The translations under genes were made by a program, and so were the position numbers. A DNA stretch of 64,000 bases from Chitinolyticbacter meiyuanensis (GTDB taxonomy: Bacteria > Pseudomonadota > Gammaproteobacteria > Burkholderiales > Chitinibacteraceae), in assembly GCF_008033135.1 (NCBI RefSeq), contig NZ_CP041335.1:3849925-3913924 (forward strand), given 5' to 3'. The notes under the pieces were generated by a model. The model ran no database searches. It worked only from the letters and a program-made list of their open reading frames with translations, and had not been told where the DNA came from. Positions 15,906 to 25,206 of the stretch are shown here, piece after piece. Position 1 is the stretch's first letter. Each line of letters opens with the position of its first letter.

Positions 15906-16462
15906 CAGTCCTTCTTGGTCAACAGGTCGATACGCTTGGCCAGTCGCGCCACGTCGTCGCGCAGCACATCGACCTCGCCGCAATAGCGCGCGACGTCCAT
16001 CTTGTTGGCGAGCAGTGGTGCCTCGTCACGCCAGTATTCGACCAAGTGGCTGAACATGCGCGCGCCAATGGCACCGGGGATGCCGCCGAAGCGCCCGGCC
16101 AGCTTGATGATGCGCTGCGCGGCGATGTCGCCAACGAAGGATGACAGCTCCTCGGCCACATCCCAGCGCAACTCGCCCAGTACCCGGCCAACGGCCATGG
16201 CCAGCTCGGCATCACCGGACAGATGCAGCTGGCGCTGGGCCGAGGCGTGGTCGAACACGAAGGCAATGAAGAAGGCCAGTGGCAGCGACAGCGTCGCCTC
16301 CGACTCGGCAGTGGATTTCTCGAAGCGACCATCGGCGGTGATGGCCAGTGTGCCGGCAATCACCGGGAATTCCAGCCGCAGCACCCGCCCAGCGTGGCGG
16401 GCGAGCTCGGCGCCGGCGGCCGCATCATGCGCCAGCAGGCGGTTGACGAGGCCGGCCAGCAT
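15905..16462 (-). CDS. ubiJ: UbiJ, SCP2-domain ubiquinone biosynthesis accessory factor
   Basis: 185 residues, with ATG overlapping the ubiE stop by one base. The N-terminal half is an SCP2-like lipid-binding domain ([20 protein letters not shown]...[29 protein letters not shown]); the C-terminal part is helical and likely coiled coil ([25 protein letters not shown]). UbiJ is known to bind quinone intermediates in the cytosolic Ubi complex together with UbiK. Identification rests on domain content and on its place between ubiE and ubiB. Confidence 0.9.
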   Translation of the reverse strand: MLAGLVNRLLAHDAAAGAELARHAGRVLRLEFPVIAGTLAITADGRFEKSTAESEATLSLPLAFFIAFVFDHASAQRQLHLSGDAELAMAVGRVLGELRWDVAEELSSFVGDIAAQRIIKLAGRFGGIPGAIGARMFSHLVEYWRDEAPLLANKMDVARYCGEVDVLRDDVARLAKRIDLLTKKD

Positions 16463-17199
16463 CAGAATTTGTATCCCTTGTGCAGCGCCACGATGCCGGC
16501 GCTCATGTTGTGATACTCGACGCGGCCGAAGCCCACATCCTGCATCATGGTCTTCAGCGTTTCCTGATCAGGATGCATGCGGATCGATTCGGCCAGGTAC
16601 TGGTAGGAATCGGCGTCACCCGCGACGAACTTGCCCATGAAGGGCAAAAGCTTGAACGAATAGAGATCGTAGGCCGGCTTAAGCGGCGCCCACACCTTGG
16701 AGAACTCCAGCACCAGAAGGCGCCCGCCGGGCTTGAGCACGCGGAACATTTCGGCGAGCGCCGCATCCTTGTGCGTCATATTTCTGAGGCCAAACGCCAC
16801 GGTGACCACGTCGAAATAATTGCTTGGAAACGGCAGCTTCTCGGCATCGCATTGTGCCGTCGGCACGGCAAAGCCGGCATCGAGCAGTCGATCGCGGCCC
16901 ACGCCCAGCATCGAGCTGTTGATGTCGGTGAGCCACACCTGGCCTGTCTTGCCGACCTTCTTGCAGAAAGCCTTCGAGAGGTCACCCGTGCCGCCGGCGA
17001 TGTCGAGGACGCGGTCGCCGGCCTTCGCACCACTGGTCTCGATGGTGAAGAACTTCCAGGCGCGGTGCAGGCCGGCGCTCATCAGGTCGTTCATCACATC
17101 GTATTTCTGCGCCACCGAGTGGAACACCTCGGCAACCTTCTGGGCCTTTTCCGATTCCTTGACCGTCTTGAAACCGAAATGGGTGCTGGAGTCCGTCAT
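16462..17199 (-). CDS. ubiE: UbiE, ubiquinone/menaquinone C-methyltransferase
   Basis: 245-residue SAM-dependent methyltransferase acting on demethylmenaquinol or 2-polyprenyl-6-methoxybenzoquinol. The SAM motif [13 protein letters not shown], the [13 protein letters not shown] strand and the [16 protein letters not shown] post-motif are those of UbiE. The N-terminus [16 protein letters not shown] is also typical. The stop codon overlaps the ubiJ start, so the genes are probably translationally coupled; 22 nt separate it from the DUF971 gene upstream. Confidence 0.96.
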   Translation of the reverse strand: MTDSSTHFGFKTVKESEKAQKVAEVFHSVAQKYDVMNDLMSAGLHRAWKFFTIETSGAKAGDRVLDIAGGTGDLSKAFCKKVGKTGQVWLTDINSSMLGVGRDRLLDAGFAVPTAQCDAEKLPFPSNYFDVVTVAFGLRNMTHKDAALAEMFRVLKPGGRLLVLEFSKVWAPLKPAYDLYSFKLLPFMGKFVAGDADSYQYLAESIRMHPDQETLKTMMQDVGFGRVEYHNMSAGIVALHKGYKF

Positions 17200-17221
17200 C
17201 GTTACGCTCTTGATAAGAATG

Positions 17222-17599
17222 TCATTGCCGATCGCGGCTGGCGCCGGCGGCGGCCAGCTCGTCGAGATAGCCCTGCCACAGCCGCGCCTGATCGCGACCG
17301 AGCTGATAGAGATAATCCCAGGAGTAGAGGCCGGAATCGTGGCCGTCGTCGAAGGTCAGCTTCACCGCGTAATGGCCAACCGCCTCGACGTTGGCGAGCC
17401 TCACCGCGCGCTTGCCGACCTGCAGCACGCCCTGCCCTGCGCCATGGCCCCGCACCTCGGCCGACGGGCTCAGCACGCGCAGGAATTCAGCTGGCAGCAC
17501 GAAGCGCGCGCCGTCGTCGAACGTCACTTCCAGCGTGGCACTGGCGCGATGCAGATGGATTTCTATGGGATTGGGCGTGGAAGGCTGCAGTCCGGCCAT
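17222..17599 (-). CDS. DUF971 (gamma-butyrobetaine hydroxylase-like N-terminal domain) protein
   Basis: 125 residues forming a single DUF971 domain: [72 protein letters not shown]. The GIYSW-type ending (here GLYSWDYL) is diagnostic. The same fold is the N-terminal domain of gamma-butyrobetaine hydroxylase and also occurs in Fe-S/Mrp-linked proteins; stand-alone copies directly upstream of ubiE are common in betaproteobacteria. Biochemical role unknown. First gene of the ubi operon here. Confidence 0.88.
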   Translation of the reverse strand: MAGLQPSTPNPIEIHLHRASATLEVTFDDGARFVLPAEFLRVLSPSAEVRGHGAGQGVLQVGKRAVRLANVEAVGHYAVKLTFDDGHDSGLYSWDYLYQLGRDQARLWQGYLDELAAAGASRDRQ

Positions 17600-17857
17600 G
17601 CGGGACTCTCCGGGATACCGGTCGCCATGATACCGCTAACCGCCCGGCCTTGGCCGTTGTTCATGGCACGCGGTAAGCGGTGCGCTGCAGCCACACCGCA
17701 TTGGCACATGCCGAAGCACGCACGCTTACGGTTATTTCCAACACGGGGATTACAGTGAAAAACCGACTACGACAGCAAATTAACACTTGTAATATTTGCT
17801 TCATGTTAGAGCCTTAATCTCGCAACATTCAAAAACCGCGCACCGCTTGAGGACGCC

Positions 17858-18544
17858 ATGCCCGCCAACATCCTGCTCGTTGAAGACGAACCGGCCATCC
17901 AGGAACTGATCGCATTCAACCTCACCCAGGCCGGGCATCACGTGATGCGGGCCGACTCGGTGGAAGGCGCGCAGACCATCGTGCGCAATGCCCTGCCCGA
18001 CCTGATTTTGCTTGACTGGATGCTGCCCGGCATGTCCGGCATCGATTTCGCCAAGAAGCTGCGCGGCGAAGAGCGCACAAAGCAGATCCCGCTGATCATG
18101 CTGACCGCGCGCTCGGATGAACAGGACAAGATCGTTGGCCTCGAGACCGGCGCCGACGACTACATCACCAAGCCGTTCAGCCCGCGCGAGCTGCAGGCAC
18201 GGATCAAGGCCGTGTTGCGCCGCCGTGCGCCGCAGGTGACCGACGATACCGTCGAGATCCAGGGCCTGCGCCTCGATCCGGCCACGCACCGCGTCACCGG
18301 CAATGGCGAGGCGATCGACCTCGGCCCCACCGAGTTCCGCCTGCTGCACTTCTTCATGACCCACCCCGAGCGCGTGCACTCGCGCGCCCAGCTGCTCGAC
18401 CATGTCTGGGGTGACCATGTGTTCGTCGAGGAACGCACTGTCGACGTGCATATCCGCCGGCTGCGCTCGGCGCTGGAAGCTTCCGGCTACGATAAGCTGA
18501 TCCAGACCGTGCGCGGCACCGGCTACCGCCTCTCCGCCCAATAA
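17858..18544 (+). CDS. phoB: Phosphate regulon response regulator PhoB
   Basis: 228 residues. Receiver domain 1-122 with acidic pocket Glu9/Asp10, phospho-acceptor Asp53 in LILLDWML and Lys105 in KPFS; OmpR-type winged helix 130-228 ([39 protein letters not shown]). Activates Pho regulon genes on phosphate limitation when phosphorylated by PhoR. The 5' flank (17600-17857) shows no convincing tandem CTGTCAT pho box. phoR follows after 85 nt. Confidence 0.95.
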   Translation: MPANILLVEDEPAIQELIAFNLTQAGHHVMRADSVEGAQTIVRNALPDLILLDWMLPGMSGIDFAKKLRGEERTKQIPLIMLTARSDEQDKIVGLETGADDYITKPFSPRELQARIKAVLRRRAPQVTDDTVEIQGLRLDPATHRVTGNGEAIDLGPTEFRLLHFFMTHPERVHSRAQLLDHVWGDHVFVEERTVDVHIRRLRSALEASGYDKLIQTVRGTGYRLSAQ

Positions 18545-18578
18545 CTGACGCCCTGCCGTAATAGAATTACGCCATGCT

Positions 18579-18603
18579 GGGCATGCCGTAGTACGGCATG
18601 CCC
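18579..18603. promoter_or_regulatory. Perfect hairpin-forming palindrome between phoB and phoR
   Basis: GGGCATGCCGTA (18579-18590), one central G, then TACGGCATGCCC (18592-18603): a 12-bp perfect inverted repeat with no T tract. It ends 26 nt before the phoR start, so it may limit phoR expression relative to phoB, stabilise the phoB transcript end, or bind a dimeric regulator. Confidence 0.6.
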
Positions 18604-18629
18604 TTCCCACTCTACGCGCGGAACTCCGT

Positions 18630-19919
18630 ATGCTTTGGCTGCGCTCCATCATCTATTACTTGGCGATCACGCTGATCTCGCTGTTCGTTGGCGGCATTGC
18701 CGGCGCTGAATCCGGGCTGACCCTTGCCTGCGTGCTGCTCGGCCTGTCGGTGTGCTTCCACCTCTACAACCTGGGCCGGCTGTACCGCTGGATGCAGCAT
18801 CCGCGGGTGGACAACGTGCCGACCAGCTTCCTGCTGTGGCAGGACGTGTTCGACAAGCTGTACGAGCAGGTGCGCAACCAGCGCAAGAACCAGGACAAGC
18901 TGGCCAACACGCTGGAGCGTTTCACCAGTGCCGGCGAAGCACTGCCTGACGGCGTGATCATCCTCGACGAATTCGACCGCATCGAATGGTGCAACCAGGC
19001 CGCCACCCAGCACCTGGCGATCGATCGCAACTCGGACGTGTGGCAGGTGGTAACCAATATCGTGCGCCAGCCCAGCCTGCGAGAGTATCTGCGTACGCAG
19101 GATTTCGCCCACCCGCTGCTGCTACGCACCACCCGGCCTTCCGAGCAGGTGTTGTCGGTGCAGCTGGTGCCGTTCGATTCGACGCGCAAGCTGCTGCTCA
19201 GCCGCGACATCACCCAGCTCGACCGGGTGCAGATGGTGCACCGCGACTTCATTGCCAACGTGTCGCACGAGCTGCGTACGCCACTCACCGTGGTCGGCGG
19301 CTTCGCCGAAACGATGATGGACATGCCCGAGATGGAGGCGTCCACCCGTACCCAGCAGCTGCAGCTGATGGTAGAGCAGACCCAGCGCATGCAGCGGCTG
19401 GTCGACGACCTGCTGACGCTGTCGCGGCTTGAAAATGGCCAGCAGCTGAAGGAAGAGGAAGTGGACGTGCCGCAACTGGTGCGCCTGCTACAAGCCGAGG
19501 CCGAAGGGTTGTCGCAGGGCCGCCATACCATCAAGGTGGCCGAGATCGCCTCGGCGCGGCTGATCGGCAACCACGACGAGCTGCACTCGGCGCTGGGCAA
19601 TCTGGTCTCCAACGCCATCCGCTATACGCCGGCCGGTGGTGAGATCACGTTGGCCTGGCGACTGGAGCACGACGTGCCGGTGTTTGCGGTGCAGGATAGC
19701 GGCATCGGCGTTTCGCCCGAGCACATCCCGCGGCTGACCGAGCGCTTCTACCGGGTGGACCGCGGTCGCTCGCGCGCCACCGGCGGCACTGGGCTGGGCC
19801 TTGCCATCGTCAAGCACATCCTGCAGCGCCATCAAGGCCAGCTCGCCGTGAAGTCCAAGCTCGGCGAAGGCAGCGAATTCGCCGCACGCTTCCCCAACCA
19901 CCGCGCACTGGTCGATTAA
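18630..19919 (+). CDS. phoR: Phosphate regulon sensor histidine kinase PhoR
   Basis: 429 residues. Two N-terminal transmembrane segments (about 7-24 and 30-50) with hardly any periplasmic loop, as in PhoR, which senses phosphate through the Pst-PhoU complex instead of a periplasmic sensor. PAS-like region about 97-200 (PDGVIILDEFDRIEWCNQAA). HisKA with H213 in NVSHELRTPLTVVGGF; HATPase with N box LGNLVSNAIRYTP, DSGIG and GGTGLGLAIVKHIL. Phosphorylates PhoB encoded just upstream. Confidence 0.94.
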   Translation: MLWLRSIIYYLAITLISLFVGGIAGAESGLTLACVLLGLSVCFHLYNLGRLYRWMQHPRVDNVPTSFLLWQDVFDKLYEQVRNQRKNQDKLANTLERFTSAGEALPDGVIILDEFDRIEWCNQAATQHLAIDRNSDVWQVVTNIVRQPSLREYLRTQDFAHPLLLRTTRPSEQVLSVQLVPFDSTRKLLLSRDITQLDRVQMVHRDFIANVSHELRTPLTVVGGFAETMMDMPEMEASTRTQQLQLMVEQTQRMQRLVDDLLTLSRLENGQQLKEEEVDVPQLVRLLQAEAEGLSQGRHTIKVAEIASARLIGNHDELHSALGNLVSNAIRYTPAGGEITLAWRLEHDVPVFAVQDSGIGVSPEHIPRLTERFYRVDRGRSRATGGTGLGLAIVKHILQRHQGQLAVKSKLGEGSEFAARFPNHRALVD

Positions 19920-20013
19920 CCGGACGTCGCGGCGAATCCCGCGCCGGACGGCTGCCGGCAGCCACGGCCCCGTGATCGGTATGCTGCCGGTATCTCATGC
20001 CGAGCACACCGCC

Positions 20014-21195
20014 ATGCACTTGCATCAGCCCACCCTGCCCCGCCTCGTTCCGCTGTTTGTCGGCCTGATCTTGACCGCCTGTGGTGGAGGAAACGGCGGT
20101 GGCGACGAGAGCGACCCGCCTGCCGCCTCGTCGCCGTCTCGCGCCACCCCCACGCCCGCGCCCACACCTGCCCTGATGCGCCATGGCGACGTCGTTTCAC
20201 TGGCCGGCGCCTTCGGCACCAACGACGTCACCAAGACCATGCTGGGTGGCAGCGGCGGCGCCATCGAATCCCAGGCCATCGGGGCCACCGTCCCGAATGG
20301 CGGTGGGTGGACTTTCAACAACCTGGGTGGCCCGACCTCGGTGCGCAGCGACAGCCAGCGCGGCAAGGTGCTGTTCACGCCCGAAGACGCCACGCACTAC
20401 AACGCGGTACGGCGCTACGACCCCGGTTTCGCCATCGCCGAGCAGCGCTATGTCTACAAGGCACATTACGTACGCAACGTGCTGCTGCTCGACGGCGCCC
20501 CCTACACCAAGAGCTACCAGTGGAAGCACGAGCGCATCCACTGGCAGGATTCGGTGACCGACAGCGATGTCGAGATCAAGGTCCACAACTGGCCCACCAG
20601 CCAGGGGCCGATCACCCTGGTAAACCGTTCGGCCAGCGACAAGAGTACCTACTGGGGCGGCGCGGCCGCGGACAGCAACGGCGGCTGGGCGCTGATGGAA
20701 ATCCTGCTCTACACCGGCACCCTGGGCGGCAACGATGGCAAGCTGATCACCCGTGTGCACAAGAACGGCCGCACCACCATCAGCCAGAACCGCCAGGCCG
20801 AACGCATCTATGCCGACCCGAACCTGCGGCTGCGCTACTTCGTCGAGCAGAACTACTTCGGCAACTTCGGCCAGATCGAGGACGGTGTCGACAACACCGC
20901 GCCCAAGCCACAGGTGCGCGAGCTGTGGTCCGACGACAGCCAGGTCATCGTCGGCAATAACGCCAGCGCCCGCTGGAAACGGGTTGAACTGCGCGACAAG
21001 CCAGACCTTGCAAATGCCACCGTGCGCGAGCTGCAGGACTGGAGCCGCTGGAACGGCGGCATCCTGCTGCGGCTCAACGCCGGTGGGCTGGCGCGCGGCA
21101 CCCACAACCTGTTCCTGGTGGTGATCGATGGTGTCGACGCCAACGGCTGGGATGTGGTGGCGTACAGCCAGCCGGTGCGGGTTCAGGTGGATTGA
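20014..21195 (+). CDS. Unrecognised secreted lipoprotein, 393 aa
   Basis: The ATG at 20014 begins a lipoprotein signal peptide with lipobox LTAC followed by GGGNGGG; an upstream ATG at 19972 would give an unlikely extended N-region. After a short Pro/Thr/Ala linker (about 45-62) comes one folded region of about 330 residues, rich in aromatic and polar residues with many beta-strand-like stretches (GGWTFNNLGG, YQWKHERIHWQDSV, GGWALMEILLYTGTLGGNDGKLITRVHKNG). The Pro/Thr linker echoes the chitinases and the fold could be carbohydrate-binding or a polysaccharide lyase-like jelly roll, but I see no catalytic motif that proves it. It follows phoR at 94 nt and precedes tal. Confidence 0.75.
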   Translation: MHLHQPTLPRLVPLFVGLILTACGGGNGGGDESDPPAASSPSRATPTPAPTPALMRHGDVVSLAGAFGTNDVTKTMLGGSGGAIESQAIGATVPNGGGWTFNNLGGPTSVRSDSQRGKVLFTPEDATHYNAVRRYDPGFAIAEQRYVYKAHYVRNVLLLDGAPYTKSYQWKHERIHWQDSVTDSDVEIKVHNWPTSQGPITLVNRSASDKSTYWGGAAADSNGGWALMEILLYTGTLGGNDGKLITRVHKNGRTTISQNRQAERIYADPNLRLRYFVEQNYFGNFGQIEDGVDNTAPKPQVRELWSDDSQVIVGNNASARWKRVELRDKPDLANATVRELQDWSRWNGGILLRLNAGGLARGTHNLFLVVIDGVDANGWDVVAYSQPVRVQVD

Positions 21196-21349
21196 GCCAC
21201 GACACGGCCAAGGCAGGCTTTTTTCCGCCGAACGCGGCAGTTTTGCGCGCGGGCAAATGTCAAACGGCGCGACATCAAGGATAATGCGCACCGACGTCGC
21301 CACGGGCGACCCCGTTCCGCCCCATCATTCCGACCTAGCAGAGGAAACC

Positions 21350-22432
21350 ATGAGCCGCATCGCCGCCATCAAACCCCTGGGCCAACGCATTTGGCTCGAC
21401 AACCTGTCCCGTGGCCTCATCCAGGCCGGCACCCTGCAACAACTCCTGACCGACGACGCCATCGCCGGCGTCACCTCCAATCCCGCCATCTTCTACAAGG
21501 CCATCTCGTCCGATCCGCTCTACGCCGATGACCTCGCCAAGCTCAAGGCCGATGCCAGCCTCACCGCCGAGCAACGCTACGAAGCCCTGGTGGTGCCGGA
21601 TGTGCAGGCCACTTGCGACCTGAACCTGCCGCAGTACCAATCCAGCGAAGGCCTCGATGGCTATGTGTCGCTGGAAGTGTCGCCGTTCCTGGCCAACGAC
21701 TACGCCGGCACTGTGGCTGCTGCGCATCGCCTGTGGGCTGCGGTGAACCGCCCGAACGCGATGATCAAGGTGCCCGCTACGCAAGCCGGTATCCTGGCGT
21801 TCGAACAGCTGATCGCCGATGGCATCAACGTGAACATCACGCTGATGTTCAGCCTGAAGCACACCGATGATGTGCTGACCGCCTACATCCGCGGCCTGGA
21901 AGCGCGCAAGGCTGCTGGCCTGCCGCTGGATCATGTCCGCGCCGTGGCGTCGGTATTCCTGTCGCGCGTCGATGTGCTGCTGGACAAGAAGCTGGAAGAG
22001 ATCGGTTCGCCGGAAGCGCTGGCACTGCGTGGCAAGAGCGCGATCGCCTTCGTCAAGGTGGCCTACGAGCACTACAAGAAGCTGTTCTACGGCACCCGTT
22101 TCGCCGAGCTGAAGGCGGCTGGCGCCCATCCGCAGCGCCTGCTGTGGGCCTCGACCGGCACCAAGAACCCGGCCTACCGCGACACCATGTACGTGGAAGA
22201 GCTGATCGGTGCCGACACCGTGAACACCGTGCCCGATGCCACCCTCGATGCATTCCGTGACCATGGCGAGGCTGCTGCCCGCCTGGAAACCGGTACTGCC
22301 GATGCCGTCGCCACCCTGGTGACGCTGCGCAAGCTGGGCTTCGACTTCAACATCGTTGGCGAGCAGCTGCAGAGCGAAGGCCTCAAGCTGTTCGATGAGG
22401 CGTTCGAGAAGCTGCTGCAGCTGACGGCCTAA
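21350..22432 (+). CDS. tal: Transaldolase
   Basis: Pentose phosphate pathway enzyme transferring dihydroxyacetone from sedoheptulose-7-P to glyceraldehyde-3-P. 360 residues from the ATG at 21350, preceded by GAGGAA; the longer open frame upstream is not coding. Schiff-base Lys140 in AMIKVPAT; GVTSNPAIFYKAI, YVSLEVSP and LLWASTGTKNP motifs are those of the longer (TalB-unlike, about 360-residue) bacterial transaldolase type also found in actinobacteria and cyanobacteria. A terminator follows directly. Confidence 0.95.
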   Translation: MSRIAAIKPLGQRIWLDNLSRGLIQAGTLQQLLTDDAIAGVTSNPAIFYKAISSDPLYADDLAKLKADASLTAEQRYEALVVPDVQATCDLNLPQYQSSEGLDGYVSLEVSPFLANDYAGTVAAAHRLWAAVNRPNAMIKVPATQAGILAFEQLIADGINVNITLMFSLKHTDDVLTAYIRGLEARKAAGLPLDHVRAVASVFLSRVDVLLDKKLEEIGSPEALALRGKSAIAFVKVAYEHYKKLFYGTRFAELKAAGAHPQRLLWASTGTKNPAYRDTMYVEELIGADTVNTVPDATLDAFRDHGEAAARLETGTADAVATLVTLRKLGFDFNIVGEQLQSEGLKLFDEAFEKLLQLTA

Positions 22433-22463
22433 GCGGGTTGCAGGCCGGCACGCCGGCCATGCG

Positions 22464-22490
22464 AAACGGCGCCCATCCGGGCGCCGTTTT
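22464..22490 (+). terminator. Rho-independent terminator of tal
   Basis: AAACGGCGCCC and GGGCGCCGTTTT form a stem with a short loop and run into TTTTGTTT, 32 nt after the tal stop codon. It also abuts the 3' end of the convergent DUF1631 gene. Confidence 0.8.
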
Positions 22491-22507
22491 GTTTGGATGA
22501 ATGTGGT

Positions 22508-24997
22508 TCAGGCCGGCATTGCGTCGAGCCGGTCGGCCGAATCGACCAGTTGCTCGACTGCCCGCTCGAACAGCTCCTGCTGCTCGGCAAACCGGGCGCG
22601 GCCGGTGTTCAGCAGGCGGCGGAACAAACGCATCGTCAGGATGGACGGCGGGCGCTCCTCGCCAAAGCTCAGCACCAGTCGCCCGCCGGCCAGATCCGGC
22701 CAGCTCAGGATGGCCTGTGTCGGTGCGCCGTCCAGATTGATCTCGATCCCGACGCCGCAACGCAGGCGCGCCAGCGTCTCGTCGAAATCGTCGCTCTCCT
22801 CCGCATCCATCTCCGCCTCGACCGTTTCCAGCGCCGCCGCTTCCTCGACTTCATCGTCGAACCATTGGTCGACAAGGTCGAGCCGGGTTTCCAGCTCGCG
22901 GATGGCCTCGGCCAGCAGCTGGCTATCGAGGCGGGAATTGCGCTGGGCGTATTTCTCCGGGGGCACGAAGGTCTCGTTTTCGACAAAGGCTTCGAAACGC
23001 TCGCGGAAATAGACGAGCGGCGGGATGATGACGTCGCTGCTGCTGCCACGCAAGGCCAGCTTGTGGGCATCGAGCAGCCAGTGGAACAGGGGGCCCTGAT
23101 CGTCCTGGCGGCTGGCCTCGGCCAGACCGTCGCGCAGCGTGGACACCATGCCCATCAGCAGCGTGCGCAGCACCAGCCGCTCCTCCTCGTTGAGCTTGGG
23201 AGCAATGCTCCACACCAGCTCCGGCACCACCCGCCAGTAACGCAAGGCCTGCTGGGTATCGCCACGGCTGGCCTGCTCGATCACCCGAGCCCAGCTGTTG
23301 CGCAGGAACTGGTCGAGGAAATCATCCAGCCGGATCTCGACCAACGCTTCCGAGATCATTGCGACGATGCGGGCGAACTGCAGCGTGCGCACCTCGGCGC
23401 GCTCCACCGCCTCCAGCGCTGGCGTGACCTGCGCCTCGCTGCTGCGCAATTCGCGCGCGATAAAGGCGTCCAGCTCGTCGAGCATGCGTGAGAACAGCGC
23501 CGCGCTTTCCACTTCCTCGGCCAGCAAGGTTTCCACGATGCGGCAGATTTCCGTGGCAACGCGCTCGCCCTGCGGATCGATCTGCTTGAGCGCCAGCGAA
23601 ATCGAGCCGATGCGGTTCACCAGCACCCGCGCCGGGTGATTACGCTCGGTCAGCAGCGTCGGATCCTGCAGCGCCAACTTGAGCACCTGGAACTGCAATC
23701 GCCCAAGTTGGGCGCGGACTTCGGCCGGTACGTTGGTATCGCGCAGAATGAATTCGAACAGCATGGCGACAATATCGATCGTCATCTGTTCGCGGTTGTC
23801 GCGGCTTTCCTCGACCAGCGTATTGCGATGCTCGAGCAGCAGGTTGCGCGGTTCGCCGTCGTCGCCCAGCACCGCCTGTGTCGCCACCAGCGTGGACTGC
23901 AGTTGCGCCAGTTGGGCCGCCAGCAGGCTGTTCAGCGACAGCCCACCGGTGAGCACCTGACCATTGCCCACACCATTGCCGGACCACGGCAGCACGCCGC
24001 TGAACAGGTTGCGCAGCATGGTGCCGGCACGTTGCGTACCCGCCAGCCAACCGCCGCGGCCGATACTGGCAGCCGGAGCCGGCGTGGGCGCCGACCAACC
24101 GGGTTGTGGTGCTGCGCCACTGGTGGCAGCCTGGAAGGCATGGACCATGTCGAGCAGGCGCTGCTCGCGTGAGGGTGCCGCCATGCCGGGCTCGCCCATG
24201 CCGGCTTGCACTTGCTGACCCATGCCGGTCTGGCCGAAACCAGTCGCGCCAAAACCGCCGAGCCCTTCGGTGGCAGGGCCGAAGCCGGTATCGGGAAAGG
24301 CAGCGGGGTCGCCGCCCGGCGCCGCTGGCCGACGCAGAGAGGGGGCCGGCTTGATCTTGATCTGCAGCTGCGCCGCCAGCCCATGCCGGGCCAGCAAGGC
24401 GTTCAGCGCCTCATAGATGTCGCACACCTTGCCGGCGAAGCCTTCGCACAGTTGCTCCACCAGCATGCCGGCGGCATCGCGCTCCAGATGCAATGCATCC
24501 ACCGCGTTGGAGACGCAGCGTGACAACAGGTAGGGGCGGAACGGGTTTTCGCGCTCCTTCACCACTTCCTGGCCGAACAGCAGCGCAATGCGGATATTCA
24601 GGTCGCGCAACTGGTCGTCTGCCTCGTTGCGCAGGTATTTGGTGATGGCGTCGATCCGCAGCTCGTCCTCGAACGCGTTCTGGTTCACCAGCGACAGTTC
24701 GACGGTGGACAACGCATTGGCAAACGAGGGCCGCTCACTGCTGTAGGCGGTCTTGAAGCTGCGGTTGAGCAGCTGCGACATCTCGGACTGCAGCTGGCGC
24801 CGCAATACCGCGCCCTGGCCCAGCACTGCGGAGCGGGCATCCCACAGCAGGTTGCTCTCCTTGCCCGACAGCGCGCGCTCGGCCTTGAGAAACAGCTGCT
24901 GGCCGGCCTGGCCGATCACGTCGTCCAGTGCCGCGTTGAACAACCGCAGGAATTCAGCCCGCGTGGCGGCGAGCAGATCGTTGTGGTCCATCCCCAT
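22508..24997 (-). CDS. DUF1631 family protein
   Basis: About 829 residues from the ATG at 24997 (a second ATG two codons later is equally possible); the longer frame to 25102 has no initiation signal. The family is widespread in beta- and gammaproteobacteria and has no established function. Seen here: a helical N-terminal region (AEFLRLFNAALDDVIGQAGQQLF), a Gly/Met/Gln-rich low-complexity stretch around residues 240-290 (GFGATGFGQTGMGQQ), and a mostly alpha-helical C-terminal half with acidic segments near residue 740 (EVEEAAALETVEAEMDAEES). No signal peptide or TM segment, so likely cytoplasmic. Convergent with tal. Confidence 0.85.
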   Translation of the reverse strand: MGMDHNDLLAATRAEFLRLFNAALDDVIGQAGQQLFLKAERALSGKESNLLWDARSAVLGQGAVLRRQLQSEMSQLLNRSFKTAYSSERPSFANALSTVELSLVNQNAFEDELRIDAITKYLRNEADDQLRDLNIRIALLFGQEVVKERENPFRPYLLSRCVSNAVDALHLERDAAGMLVEQLCEGFAGKVCDIYEALNALLARHGLAAQLQIKIKPAPSLRRPAAPGGDPAAFPDTGFGPATEGLGGFGATGFGQTGMGQQVQAGMGEPGMAAPSREQRLLDMVHAFQAATSGAAPQPGWSAPTPAPAASIGRGGWLAGTQRAGTMLRNLFSGVLPWSGNGVGNGQVLTGGLSLNSLLAAQLAQLQSTLVATQAVLGDDGEPRNLLLEHRNTLVEESRDNREQMTIDIVAMLFEFILRDTNVPAEVRAQLGRLQFQVLKLALQDPTLLTERNHPARVLVNRIGSISLALKQIDPQGERVATEICRIVETLLAEEVESAALFSRMLDELDAFIARELRSSEAQVTPALEAVERAEVRTLQFARIVAMISEALVEIRLDDFLDQFLRNSWARVIEQASRGDTQQALRYWRVVPELVWSIAPKLNEEERLVLRTLLMGMVSTLRDGLAEASRQDDQGPLFHWLLDAHKLALRGSSSDVIIPPLVYFRERFEAFVENETFVPPEKYAQRNSRLDSQLLAEAIRELETRLDLVDQWFDDEVEEAAALETVEAEMDAEESDDFDETLARLRCGVGIEINLDGAPTQAILSWPDLAGGRLVLSFGEERPPSILTMRLFRRLLNTGRARFAEQQELFERAVEQLVDSADRLDAMPA

Positions 24998-25154
24998 ACA
25001 CCCCGAGCAGTCCGGCACCTTTCGGCACCGGTCCAAGCAGCAGTCCTCAGAATAGGACCAACTGCTTGATATTGTTATGGGTCCGAGTTTACCACGGCCC
25101 ATCTGTCATTTTCTGACCCGAACGGACAGTAACAATCTTACGGAATGCAGTAGA

Positions 25155-25180
25155 CAAAAAAACGGGCCCGAGGGCCCGTT
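25155..25180 (-). terminator. Rho-independent terminator of the 25207-27246 chitinase gene
   Basis: AACGGGCCC and GGGCCCGTT form a 9-bp stem with a 2-nt centre; on the minus strand it continues into seven T. Confidence 0.85.
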
Positions 25181-25206
25181 CAAAAGAACCGAAACGTTGG
25201 AGACGT

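Noticed and set aside
17600..17857. Possible pho box upstream of phoB
   Set aside because: No pair of CTGTCAT-like direct repeats with correct spacing could be found; autoregulation remains unproven from sequence.
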